NCBI GenBank assembly: GCA_023053685.1
Contig: JALIGW010000057.1
Span: 2,840,710 to 2,904,709 of the forward strand
Origin: Diadophis punctatus similis
Lineage: Eukaryota; Chordata; Lepidosauria; Squamata; Dipsadidae
Direction: 5' to 3'
DNA length: 64,000 nucleotides
Each line of letters starts with the position of its first letter. Position 1 is the stretch's first letter. Below the pieces are notes generated by a model. It was given only the letters and a program-made list of their open reading frames with translations, was not told the DNA's origin and ran no database searches. Shown piece after piece: positions 12,848 through 25,362 of this stretch. The translations under genes were made by a program, and so were the position numbers.

Positions 12848-13795
12848 AGGTGAAAATTTCCAGATGTGGACAAGCAGTGTTCAAAGACTATGCTGAAATC
12901 TAACATATCAATTTCTCTCTAGCTGACATTTTCCAGATGAGCGCAAGCAGAGTTCAAAGATTATGGTGAACTCTACCACATCAATTTCTCTCTAGCTTAC
13001 ATTTTCCAGATGTGCAGAAGCAGAGTTCAAAGATTATGCTGAAATCTAACACATCAATTTCTCTCTAGCTGAAATTTTCTAGGTGTGCACAAGCAGAGTT
13101 CCAGGATTATGCTGAAATCTGCCTCTGCATTTTCCCTCTAGCTGACATTTTCCAGATGTGAAGAAGCAGAGTTCAAAGATTCTGCTGAAATCTACCACAT
13201 AAATTCCTATGTAGCTGACATTTTTCAGATGTGCTGAAGCAGAGTTCCAGGATTATGCTGAAAGCAGCCTCTGCATTTTCTCTCTAGCTGACATTCTCCA
13301 GATGTGCAGAAGCAGAGTTCAAAGATTATGCTGAAATCTATGACATCAATTTCTCTCTAGCTTACATTTTCTAGATGTGCAGAAGCAGAGTTCAAAGATT
13401 CTGCTGAAATCTACCACATAAATTCCTATGTAGCTGACATTTTTCAGATGTGCAGAAGCAGATTTCCAGGATTATGCTGAAATCAGCCTCTGCATTTTTT
13501 CTCTAGCTGACATTTTCCAGATGTGAAGAAGCAGAGTTCAAAGATTATGCTGAAATCTACCACATAAATTCCTATCTAGCTGACATTTTTCAGATGTGAT
13601 GAAGCAGAGTTCCAGGATTATGCTGAAATCAGCCTCTGCATTTTCTCTCTAGCTGACATTCTCCAGATGTGCAGAAGCAGAGTTCAAAGATTATGCTGAA
13701 ATCTACCACATCAATTTCTCTCTAGCTGACATTTTCCAGATGTGCAGAAGCAGAGTTCCAGGATTATGCTGAAATCTGCCTTGCAATTTTTCTCC
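12848..13795 (+). repeat. Truncated 13-monomer HOR unit, 948 bp
   Basis: Marker spacing here is only 948 bp (13 monomers), about half a normal unit. Near 13390 a CTAGATGTGCAGAAGCAGAG start is joined to TTCAAAGATTCTGC, where full units have TTCCAGCATT. Near 13450 a TTTTTCAGATGTG start runs into GCAGATTTCC. Both joins fall inside monomers at matching positions, so the monomer phase is kept. This looks like an internal deletion of about 14 monomers. Confidence 0.83.
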
Positions 13796-15759
13796 AGGTG
13801 AAAATTTCCAGATGTGGACAAGCAGAGTTCAAAGACTATGCTGAAATCTAACATATCAATTTCTCTCTAGCTTACATTTTCCAGATGTGCAGAAGCAGAG
13901 TTCAAAGATTATGGTGAAATCTACCACATCAATTTCTCTCTAGCTGACATTTTCCAGACATGCAGAAGCAGCGTTCCAGGATTGTGCTGAAAACCACCAC
14001 ATCAATTTCTCTCTAGCTGACTTTTCCAGATGTGCAGAAGCAGAGTGCCAGGATTTTGCTGTAACCACTACATCAATTTCTCTCTAGCTGACTTTTCCAG
14101 ATGTGCAGAAGCACATGTCCAGGATTATGCTGAAATCTGCCTCTGCATTTCCCCTCTAGCTGACATTTTCCAGATGTGCGAAAGCAGAGTTCAAAGATTA
14201 TGCTGAAATCTGCCTCTGCATTTTCTTTCTAGCTGACATTTTCTAGATGTGTGGAAGCAGAGTTCCAAGATTATGCTGAAATCTACGACATCAATTTCTC
14301 TCTAGCTTACATTTTCTAGATGTGCAGAAGCAGTGTTCCAGCATTATGCTGAAATCTGCCACATAAACTTCTCTCTAGCTGACATTTGCCAGGTGTGCAG
14401 AAGCAGAGTTCCAGGATTATGCTGAAATCAGCCTCTGCATTTTCTCTCTAGCTGACATTTTCCAGATGTGCAGAAGCAGAGTTCCAAGATTATGCTGAAA
14501 TCTGCCTTGCAATTTCTCTCTAGCTGACATTTTCCAGATGAGCGCAAGCAGAGTTCAAAGATTATGGTGAACTCTACCACATCAATTTCTCTCTAGCTTA
14601 CATTTTCCAGATGTGCAGAAGCAGAGTTCAAAGATTATGCTGAAATCTAACACATCAATTTCTCTCTAGCTGAAATTTTCTAGGTGTGCACAAGCAGAGT
14701 TCCAGGATTATGCTGAAATCTGCCTCTGCATTTTCCCTCTAGCTGACATTTTCCAGATGTGAAGAAGCAGAGTTCAAAGATTCTGCTGAAATCTACCACA
14801 TAAATTCCTATGTAGCTGACATTTTTCAGATGTGCTGAAGCAGAGTTCCAGGATTATGCTGAAAGCAGCCTCTGCATTTTCTCTCTAGCTGACATTCTCC
14901 AGATGTGCAGAAGCAGAGTTCAAAGATTATGCTGAAATCTACAACATCAATTTCTCTCTAGCTTACATTTTCTAGATGTGCAGAAGCAGAGTTCCAGCAT
15001 TATGCTGAAATCTGCCACATAAAATTCTCTCTAGCTGACATTTTCCAGATGTGCAGAAGCAGAGTTCAAATATTATGCTGAAATCTACCATACCAATTTC
15101 TCTCTAGCTGACATTTGCCAGATGTGAAGAAGCAGAGTTCCAGGATTGTGCTGAAATCTACCATACCAATTTCTCTCTAGCTGACATTTGCCAGATGTGA
15201 AGAAGCAGAGTTCCAGGATTGTGCTGAAAACCACCACATCAATTTCTCTCTAGCTTACATTTTCCAGATGTGCAGAAGCAGAGTTCCAGGATTTTGCTGA
15301 AATGTGCCTTGCAATTTCTCTCTAGCTGACTTTTCCAGATGTGAAGAAGCAGAGTTCAAACATTATGCTGAAATCTACCACATCAATTTCTCTCTAGCTG
15401 ACATTTGCCAGATGTGCAGAAGCAGATTTCCAGGATTATGCTGAAATCAGCCTCTGCATTTTCTCTCTAGCTGACATTTTCCAGATGTGAAGAAGCAGAG
15501 TTCAAAGATTATGCTGAAATCTACCACATAAATTCCTATCTAGCTGACATTTTTCAGATGTGATGAAGCAGAGTTCCAGGATTATGCTGAAATCAGCCTC
15601 TGCATTTTCTCTCTAGCTGACATTCTCCAGATGTGCAGAAGCAGAGTTCAAAGATTATGCTGAAATCTACCACATCAATTTCTCTCTAGCTGACATTTTC
15701 CAGATGTGCAGAAGCAGAGTTCCAGGATTATGCTGAAATCTGCCTTGCAATTTTTCTCC
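13796..15759 (+). repeat. 27-monomer HOR unit, 1964 bp
   Basis: A full-length left-domain unit equal in length to the marker intervals 111-2074 and 23399-25362 (1964 bp). It carries the standard order: GTAACCACTAC, GCACATGTCC, GTGCGAAAGC, GTGTGGAAGC, CTACGACATC, GCCAGGTGTG, GAGCGCAAGC, TCTAGGTGTGC, TTCCTATGTAG, CTGAAAGCAGC, then paired CATACC monomers. It makes a good reference unit for the left domain. Confidence 0.86.
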
Positions 15760-18700
15760 AGGTGAAAATTTCCAGATGTGGACAAGCAGAGTTCAAAGAC
15801 TATGCTGAAATCTAACATATCAATTTCTCTCTAGCTGACATTTTCCAGATGAGCACAAGCAGAGTTCAAAGATTATGGTGAACTCTACCACATCAATTTC
15901 TCTCTAGCTTACATTTTCCAGATGTGCAGAAGCAGAGTTCAAAGATTATGGTGAAATCTACCACATCAATTTCTCTCTAGCTGACATTTTCCAGACATGC
16001 AGAAGCAGCGTTCCAGGATTGTGCTGAAAACCACCACATCAATTTCTCTCTAGCTGACTTTTCCAGATGTGCAGAAGCAGAGTTCCAGGTGTATGCTGAA
16101 ATCTGCCTTGCAATTTCTCTCTAGCTGACTTTTCGCAGATGTGCAGAAGCAGAGTTCCAGGATTATGCTGAAAACCACCACATCAATTTCTGTCTAGCTG
16201 ACTTTTCCAGATGTGCAGAAGCAGAGTTCCAGCATTATGCTGAAATCTGCCACATAAACATCTCTCTAGCTGACATTTTCCAGATGTGCAGAAGCAGAGT
16301 TCAAAGATTATGCTGAAATCTGCCTTGCAATTTGTCTCCAAGTGAAATTTTCCAGATGTGGAGAAGCAGAGTTCAGAGATTATGCTGAAATCTACCACAT
16401 CAATCTCTCTCTAGCTGACTTTTCCAGATGTGCAGAAGCAGAGTTCCAGCATTATGCTGAAATCTACCACATCAATTTCTCTCTAGCTGACATTTTCCAG
16501 ATGTGAGGAAGCAGTGTTCCAGGATTATGCTGAAATCAGCCTCTGCATTTTCTCTCTAGCTGACATTTTCCAGATGTGCAGAAGCAGAGTTCAAAGATTA
16601 TGCTGAAATCTGCCTTGCAATTTCTCTCTAGCTGACATTTTCCAGATGAGCGCAAGCAGAGTTCAAAGATTATGGTGAACTCTACCACATCAATTTCTCT
16701 CTAGCTTACATTTTCCAGATGTGCAGAAGCAGAGTTCAAAGATTATGCTGAAATCTAACACATCAATTTCTCTCTAGCTGAAATTTTCTAGATGTGCACA
16801 AGCAGAGTTCCAGGATTATGCTGAAATCTGCCTCTGCATTTTCCCTCTAGCTGACATTTTCCAGATGTGAAGAAGCAGAGTTCAAAGATTCTGCTGAAAT
16901 CTACCACATAAATTCCTATCTAGCTGACATTTTTCAGTTGTGCTGAAGCAGAGTTCCAGGATTATGCTGAAATCAGCCTCTGCATTTTCTCTCTAGCTGA
17001 CATTCTCCAGATGTGCTGAAGCAGAGTTCAAAGATTATGGTGAACTCTACCACATCAATTTCTCTCTAGCTTACATTTTCCAGATGTGCAGAAGCAGAGT
17101 TCAAAGATTATGCTGAAATCTAACACATCAATTTCTCTCTAGCTGAAATTTTCTAGATGTGCAAAAGCAGAGTTCCAGGATTATGCTGAAATCTGCCTCT
17201 GCATTTTCCCTCTAGCTGACATTTTCCAGATGTGCGGAAGCAGAGTTCCAGGATTATGCTGAAATCAGCCTCTGCATTTTCTCTCTAGCTGACATTTTTC
17301 AGATGTTCGGAAGCAGAGAGCAAAGATTATGCTGAAATCAACCACATAAATTTTCCCCAGCTGACATTCTCCAGATGTGCAGAAGCAGAGTTCAAAGATT
17401 ATGCTGAAATCTACGACATCAATTTCTCTCTAGCTTACATTTTCTAGATGTGCAGAAGCAGAGTTCCAGCATTATGCTGAAATCTGCCACATAAAATTCT
17501 CTCTAGCTGACATTTTCCAGATGTGCAGAAGCAGAGTTCAAATATTATGCTGAAATCTACCATACCAATTTCTCTCTAGCTGACATTTGCCAGATGTGAA
17601 GAAGCAGAGTTCCAGGATTGTGCTGAAATCTACCATACCAATTTCTCTCTAGCTGACATTTGCCAGATGTGAAGAAGCAGAGTTCCAGGATTGTGCTGAA
17701 AACCACCACATCAATTTCTCTCTAGCTTACATTTTCCAGATGTGCAGAAGCAGAGTTCCAGGATTTTGCTGAAATGTGCCTTGCAATTTCTCTCTAGCTG
17801 ACTTTTCCAGATGTGAAGAAGCAGAGTTCAAACATTATGCTGAAATCTACCACATAAATTCCTATCTAGCTGACATTTTTCAGATGTGATGAAGCAGAGT
17901 TCCAGGATTATGCTGAAATCTGCCTCTGCATTTCCCCTCTAGCTGACATTTTCCAGATGTGCGAAAGCAGAGTTCAAAGATTATGCTGAAATCTGCCTCT
18001 GCATTTTCTTTCTAGCTGACATTTTCTAGATGTGTGGAAGCAGAGTTCCAAGATTATGCTGAAATCTTCGACATCAATTTCTCTCTAGCTTACATTTTCT
18101 AGATGTGCAGAAGCAGTGTTCCAGCATTATGCTGAAATCTGCCACATAAACTTCTCTCTAGCTGACATTTGCCAGGTGTGCAGAAGCAGAGTTCCAGGAT
18201 TATGCTGAAATCAGCCTCTGCATTTTCTCTCTAGCTGACATTTTCCAGATGTGCAGAAGCAGAGTTCCAAGATTATGCTGAAATCTGCCTTGCAATTTCT
18301 CTCTAGCTGACATTTTCCAGATGAGCGCAAGCAGAGTTCAAAGATTATGGTGAACTCTACCACATCAATTTCTCTCTAGCTTACATTTTCCAGATGTGCA
18401 GAAGCAGAGTTCAAAGATTATGCTGAAATCTAACACATCAATTTCTCTCTAGCTGAAATTTTCTAGGTGTGCACAAGCAGAGTTCCAGGATTATGCTGAA
18501 ATCTGCCTCTGCATTTTCCCTCTAGCTGACATTTTCCAGATGTGAAGAAGCAGAGTTCAAAGATTCTGCTGAAATCTACCACATAAATTCCTATGTAGCT
18601 GACATTTTTCAGATGTGCTGAAGCAGAGTTCCAGGATTATGCTGAAAGCAGCCTCTGCATTTTCTCTCTAGCTGACATTCTCCAGATGTGCAGAAGCAGA

Positions 18701-19542
18701 GTTCAAAGATTATGCTGAAATCTACGACATCAATTTCTCTCTAGCTTACATTTTCTAGATGTGCAGAAGCAGAGTTCCAGCATTATGCTGAAATCTGCCA
18801 CATAAAATTCTCTCTAGCTGACATTTTCCAGATGTGCAGAAGCAGAGTTCAAATATTATGCTGAAATCTACCATACCAATTTCTCTCTAGCTGACATTTG
18901 CCAGATGTGAAGAAGCAGAGTTCCAGGATTGTGCTGAAATCTATCATACCAATTTCTCTCTAGCTGACATTTGCCAGATGTGAAGAAGCAGAGTTCCAGG
19001 ATTGTGCTGAAAACCACCACATCAATTTCTCTCTAGCTTACATTTTCCAGATGTGCAGAAGCAGAGTTCCAGGATTTTGCTGAAATGTGCCTTGCAATTT
19101 CTCTCTAGCTGACTTTTCCAGATGTGAAGAAGCAGAGTTCAAACATTATGCTGAAATCTACCACATCAATTTCTCTCTAGCTGACATTTGCCAGATGTGC
19201 AGAAGCAGATTTCCAGGATTATGCTGAAATCAGCCTCTGCATTTTTTCTCTAGCTGACATTTTCCAGATGTGAAGAAGCAGAGTTCAAAGATTATGCTGA
19301 AATCTACCACATAAATTCCTATCTAGCTGACATTTTTCAGATGTGATGAAGCAGAGTTCCAGGATTATGCTGAAATCAGCCTCTGCATTTTCTCTCTAGC
19401 TGACATTCTCCAGATGTGCAGAAGCAGAGTTCAAAGATTATGCTGAAATCTACCACATCAATTTCTCTCTAGCTGACATTTTCCAGATGTGCAGAAGCAG
19501 AGTTCCAGGATTTTGCTGAAATCTGCCTTGCAATTTTTCTCC
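15760..19542 (+). repeat. Compound unit of 52 monomers with block D, second copy
   Basis: A 3783-bp marker interval made of block D (about 16215-18037) followed by most of a standard left unit. The arrangement is repeated at 25363-29073, 9603 bp away, with one monomer missing there. Differences from the partner are few and scattered, for example GGATTATGC near 16815 against GGATAATGC near 26418. It ends in a GATTTTGCTG variant near 19511. Confidence 0.86.
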
Positions 19543-21361
19543 AGGTGAAAATTTCCAGATGTGGACAAGCAGAGTTCAAAGACTATGCTGAAATCTAACA
19601 TATCAATTTCTCTCTAGCTTACATTTTCCAGATGTGCAGAAGCAGAGTTCAAAGATTATGGTGAAATCTACCACATCAATTTCTCTCTAGCTGACATTTT
19701 CCAGACATGCAGAAGCAGCGTTCCAGGATTGTGCTGAAAACCACCACATCAATTTCTCTCTAGCTGACTTTTCCAGATGTGCAGAAGCAGAGTGCCAGGA
19801 TTTTGCTGTAACCACTACATCAATTTCTCTCTAGCTGACTTTTCCAGATGTGCAGAAGCACATGTCCAGGATTATGCTGAAATCTGCCTCTGCATTTCCC
19901 CTCTAGCTGACATTTTCCAGATGTGCGAAAGCAGAGTTCAAAGATTATGCTGAAATCTGCCTCTGCATTTTCTTTCTAGCTGACATTTTCTAGATGTGTG
20001 GAAGCAGAGTTCCAAGATTATGCTGAAATCTACGACATCAATTTCTCTCTAGCTTACATTTTCTAGATGTGCAGAAGCAGTGTTCCAGCATTATGCTGAA
20101 ATCTGCCACATAAACTTCTCTCTAGCTGACATTTGCCAGGTGTGCAGAAGCAGAGTTCCAGGATTATGCTGAAATCAGCCTCTGCATTTTCTCTCTAGCT
20201 GACATTTTCCAGATGTGCAGAAGCAGAGTTCCAAGATTATGCTGAAATCTAACACATCAATTTCTCTCTAGCTGAAATTTTCTAGGTGTGCACAAGCAGA
20301 GTTCCAGGATTATGCTGAAATCTGCCTCTACATTTTCCCTCTAGCTGACATTTTCCAGATGTGAAGAAGCAGAGTTCAAAGATTCTGCTGAAATCTACCA
20401 CATAAATTCCTATGTAGCTGACATTTTTCAGATGTGCTGAAGCAGAGTTCCAGGATTATGCTGAAAGCAGCCTCTGCATTTTCTCTCTAGCTGACATTCT
20501 CCAGATGTGCAGAAGCAGAGTTCAAAGATTATGCTGAAATCTACAACATCAATTTCTCTCTAGCTTACATTTTCTAGATGTGCAGAAGCAGAGTTCCAGC
20601 ATTATGCTGAAATCTGCCACATAAAATTCTCTCTAGCTGACATTTTCCAGATGTGCAGAAGCAGAGTTCAAATATTATGCTGAAATCTACCATACCAATT
20701 TCTCTCTAGCTGACATTTGCCAGATGTGAAGAAGCAGAGTTCCAGGATTGTGCTGAAATCTATCATACCAATTTCTCTCTAGCTGACATTTGCCAGATGT
20801 GAAGAAGCAGAGTTCCAGGATTGTGCTGAAAACCACCACATCAATTTCTCTCTAGCTTACATTTTCCAGATGTGCAGAAGCAGAGTTCCAGGATTTTGCT
20901 GAAATGTGCCTTGCAATTTCTCTCTAGCTGACTTTTCCAGATGTGAAGAAGCAGAGTTCAAACATTATGCTGAAATCTACCACATCAATTTCTCTCTAGC
21001 TGACATTTGCCAGATGTGCAGAAGCAGATTTCCAGGATTATGCTGAAATCAGCCTCTGCATTTTTTCTCTAGCTGACATTTTCCAGATGTGAAGAAGCAG
21101 AGTTCAAAGATTATGCTGAAATCTACCACATAAATTCCTATCTAGCTGACATTTTTCAGATGTGATGAAGCAGAGTTCCAGGATTATGCTGAAATCAGCC
21201 TCTGCATTTTCTCTCTAGCTGACATTCTCCAGATGTGCAGAAGCAGAGTTCAAAGATTATGCTGAAATCTACCACATCAATTTCTCTCTAGCTGACATTT
21301 TCCAGATGTGCAGAAGCAGAGTTCCAGGATTATGCTGAAATCTGCCTTGCAATTTTTCTCC
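19543..21361 (+). repeat. 25-monomer HOR unit, 1819 bp
   Basis: The unit is two monomers (145 bp) shorter than the 1964-bp form. The loss is visible near 20230, where TTCCAAGATTATG joins directly to CTAACACATC, skipping the CTGCCTTGC and GAGCGCAAGC monomers. A private variant CTCTACATTTTCC occurs near 20327. Monomer phase is kept across the join. Confidence 0.85.
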
Positions 21362-23398
21362 AGGTGAAAATTTCCAGATGTGGACAAGCAGAGTTCAAAG
21401 ACTATGCTGAAATCTAACAAATCAATTTCTCTCTAGCTTACATTTTCCAGATGTGCAGAAGCAGAGTTCAAAGATTATGGTGAAATCTACCACATCAATT
21501 TCTCTCTAGCTGACATTTTCCAGACATGCAGAAGCAGCGTTCCAGGATTGTGCTGAAAACCACCACATCAATTTCTCTCTAGCTGACTTTTCCAGATGTG
21601 CAGAAGCAGAGTGCCAGGATTTTGCTGTAACCACTACATCAATTTCTCTCTAGCTGACTTTTCCAGATGTGCAGAAGCACATGTCCAGGATTATGCTGAA
21701 ATCTGCCTCTGCATTTCCCCTCTAGCTGACATTTTCCAGATGTGCGAAAGCAGAGTTCAAAGATTATGCTGAAATCTGCCTCTGCATTTTCTTTCTAGCT
21801 GACATTTTCTAGATGTGTGGAAGCAGAGTTCCAAGATTATGCTGAAATCTACGACATCAATTTCTCTCTAGCTTACATTTTCTAGATGTGCAGAAGCAGT
21901 GTTCCAGCATTATGCTGAAATCTGCCACATAAACTTCTCTCTAGCTGACATTTGCCAGGTGTGCAGAAGCAGAGTTCCAGGATTATGCTGAAATCAGCCT
22001 CTGCATTTTCTCTCTAGCTGACATTTTCCAGATGTGCAGAAGCAGAGTTCCAAGATTATGCTGAAATCTGCCTTGCAATTTTTCTCTAGCTGACATTTTC
22101 CAGATGAGCGCAAGCAGAGTTCAAAGATTATGGTGAGCTCTACCACATCAATTTCTCTCTAGCTTACATTTTCTAGATGTGCAGAAGCAGAGTTCAAAGA
22201 TTATGCTGAAATCTAACACATCAATTTCTCTCTAGCTGAAATTTTCTAGGTGTGCACAAGCAGTGTTCCAGGATTATGCTGAAATCTGCCTCTGCATTTT
22301 CCCTCTAGCTGACATTTTCCAGATGTGAAGAAGCAGAGTTCAAAGATTCTGCTGAAATCTACCACATAAATTCCTATGTAGCTGACATTTTTCAGATGTG
22401 CTGAAGCAGAGTTCCAGGATTATGCTGAAAGCAGCCTCTGCATTTTCTCTCTAGCTGACATTCTCCAGATGTGCAGAAGCAGAGTTCAAAGATTATGCTG
22501 AAATCTACAACATCAATTTCTCTCTAGCTTACATTTTCTAGATGTGCAGAAGCAGAGTTCCAGCATTATGCTGAAATCTGCCACATAAAATTCTCTCTAG
22601 CTGACATTTTCCAGATGTGCAGAAGCAGAGTTCAAATATTATGCTGAAATCTACCATACCAATTTCTCTCTAGCTGACATTTGCCAGATGTGAAGAAGCA
22701 GAGTTCCAGGATTGTGCTGAAATCTACCATACCAATTTCTCTCTAGCTGACATTTGCCAGATGTGAAGAAGCAGAGTTCCAGGATTGTGCTGAAATCTAT
22801 CATACCAATTTCTCTCTAGCTGACATTTGCCAGATGTGAAGAAGCAGAGTTCCAGGATTGTGCTGAAAACCACCACATCAATTTCTCTCTAGCTTACATT
22901 TTCCAGATGTGCAGAAGCAGAGTTCCAGGATTTTGCTGAAATGTGCCTTGCAATTTCTCTCTAGCTGACTTTTCCAGATGTGAAGAAGCAGAGTTCAAAC
23001 ATTATGCTGAAATCTACCACATCAATTTCTCTCTAGCTGACATTTGCCAGATGTGCAGAAGCAGATTTCCAGGATTATGCTGAAATCAGCCTCTGCATTT
23101 TTTCTCTAGCTGACATTTTCCAGATGTGAAGAAGCAGAGTTCAAAGATTATGCTGAAATCTACCACATAAATTCCTATCTAGCTGACATTTTTCAGATGT
23201 GATGAAGCAGAGTTCCAGGATTATGCTGAAATCAGCCTCTGCATTTTCTCTCTAGCTGACATTCTCCAGATGTGCAGAAGCAGAGTTCAAAGATTATGCT
23301 GAAATCTACCACATCAATTTCTCTCTAGCTGACATTTTCCAGATGTGCAGAAGCAGAGTTCCAGGATTATGCTGAAATCTGCCTTGCAATTTTTCTCC
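21362..23398 (+). repeat. 28-monomer HOR unit, first of an adjacent 2037-bp pair
   Basis: The marker interval is 2037 bp. It shares private variants with the next unit only: GGTGAGCTCTACC (near 22131 and 24168), GCAATTTTTCTCTAG (near 22075 and 24112) and GCAGTGTTCCAGG after TCTAGGTGTGC (near 22260 and 24298). It carries three successive CATACC monomers near 22.65-22.80 kb where other units have two. The true duplication edges are near 20.76, 22.79 and 24.83 kb. Confidence 0.86.
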
Positions 23399-25362
23399 AG
23401 GTGAAAATTTCCAGATGTGGACAAGCAGAGTTCAAAGACTATGCTGAAATCTAACAAATCAATTTCTCTCTAGCTTACATTTTCCAGATGTGCAGAAGCA
23501 GAGTTCAAAGATTATGGTGAAATCTACCACATCAATTTCTCTCTAGCTGACATTTTCCAGACATGCAGAAGCAGCGTTCCAGGATTGTGCTGAAAACCAC
23601 CACATCAATTTCTCTCTAGCTGACTTTTCCAGATGTGCAGAAGCAGAGTGCCAGGATTTTGCTGTAACCACTACATCAATTTCTCTCTAGCTGACTTTTC
23701 CAGATGTGCAGAAGCACATGTCCAGGATTATGCTGAAATCTGCCTCTGCATTTCCCCTCTAGCTGACATTTTCCAGATGTGCGAAAGCAGAGTTCAAAGA
23801 TTATGCTGAAATCTGCCTCTGCATTTTCTTTCTAGCTGACATTTTCTAGATGTGTGGAAGCAGAGTTCCAAGATTATGCTGAAATCTACGACATCAATTT
23901 CTCTCTAGCTTACATTTTCTAGATGTGCAGAAGCAGTGTTCCAGCATTATGCTGAAATCTGCCACATAAACTTCTCTCTAGCTGACATTTGCCAGGTGTG
24001 CAGAAGCAGAGTTCCAGGATTATGCTGAAATCAGCCTCTGCATTTTCTCTCTAGCTGACATTTTCCAGATGTGCAGAAGCAGAGTTCCAAGATTATGCTG
24101 AAATCTGCCTTGCAATTTTTCTCTAGCTGACATTTTCCAGATGAGCGCAAGCAGAGTTCAAAGATTATGGTGAGCTCTACCACATCAATTTCTCTCTAGC
24201 TTACATTTTCTAGATGTGCAGAAGCAGAGTTCAAAGATTATGCTGAAATCTAACACATCAATTTCTCTCTAGCTGAAATTTTCTAGGTGTGCACAAGCAG
24301 TGTTCCAGGATTATGCTGAAATCTGCCTCTGCATTTTCCCTCTAGCTGACATTTTCCAGATGTGAAGAAGCAGAGTTCAAAGATTCTGCTGAAATCTACC
24401 ACATAAATTCCTATGTAGCTGACATTTTTCAGATGTGCTGAAGCAGAGTTCCAGGATTATGCTGAAAGCAGCCTCTGCATTTTCTCTCTAGCTGACATTC
24501 TCCAGATGTGCAGAAGCAGAGTTCAAAGATTATGCTGAAATCTACAACATCAATTTCTCTCTAGCTTACATTTTCTAGATGTGCAGAAGCAGAGTTCCAG
24601 CATTATGCTGAAATCTGCCACATAAAATTCTCTCTAGCTGACATTTTCCAGATGTGCAGAAGCAGAGTTCAAATATTATGCTGAAATCTACCATACCAAT
24701 TTCTCTCTAGCTGACATTTGCCAGATGTGAAGAAGCAGAGTTCCAGGATTGTGCTGAAATCTACCATACCAATTTCTCTCTAGCTGACATTTGCCAGATG
24801 TGAAGAAGCAGAGTTCCAGGATTGTGCTGAAAACCACCACATCAATTTCTCTCTAACTTACATTTTCCAGATGTGCAGAAGCAGAGTTCCAGGATTTTGC
24901 TGAAATGTGCCTTGCAATTTCTCTCTAGCTGACTTTTCCAGATGTGAAGAAGCAGAGTTCAAACATTATGCTGAAATCTACCACATCAATTTCTCTCTAG
25001 CTGACATTTGCCAGATGTGCAGAAGCAGATTTCCAGGATTATGCTGAAATCAGCCTCTGCATTTTCTCTCTAGCTGACATTTTCCAGATGTGAAGAAGCA
25101 GAGTTCAAAGATTATGCTGAAATCTACCACATAAATTCCTATCTAGCTGACATTTTTCAGATGTGATGAAGCAGAGTTCCAGGAGTATGCTGAAATCAGC
25201 CTCTGCATTTTCTCTCTAGCTGACATTCTCCAGATGTGCAGAAGCAGAGTTCAAAGATTATGCTGAAATCTACCACATCAATTTCTCTCTAGCTGACATT
25301 TTCCAGATGTGCAGAAGCAGAGTTCCAGGATTATGCTGAAATCTGCCTTGCAATTTTTCTCC
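23399..25362 (+). repeat. 27-monomer HOR unit, second of an adjacent 2037-bp pair
   Basis: This unit follows its neighbour closely, including the private variants listed there, and has CTAACAAATC after the marker. It holds two CATACC monomers instead of three, and a private CTCTAACTTAC near 24852. Its last part (from about 24.8 kb) begins the block shared at an offset of 9603 bp with 15.2-19.9 kb. GAGTATGCTG near 25183 is another private change. Confidence 0.86.
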
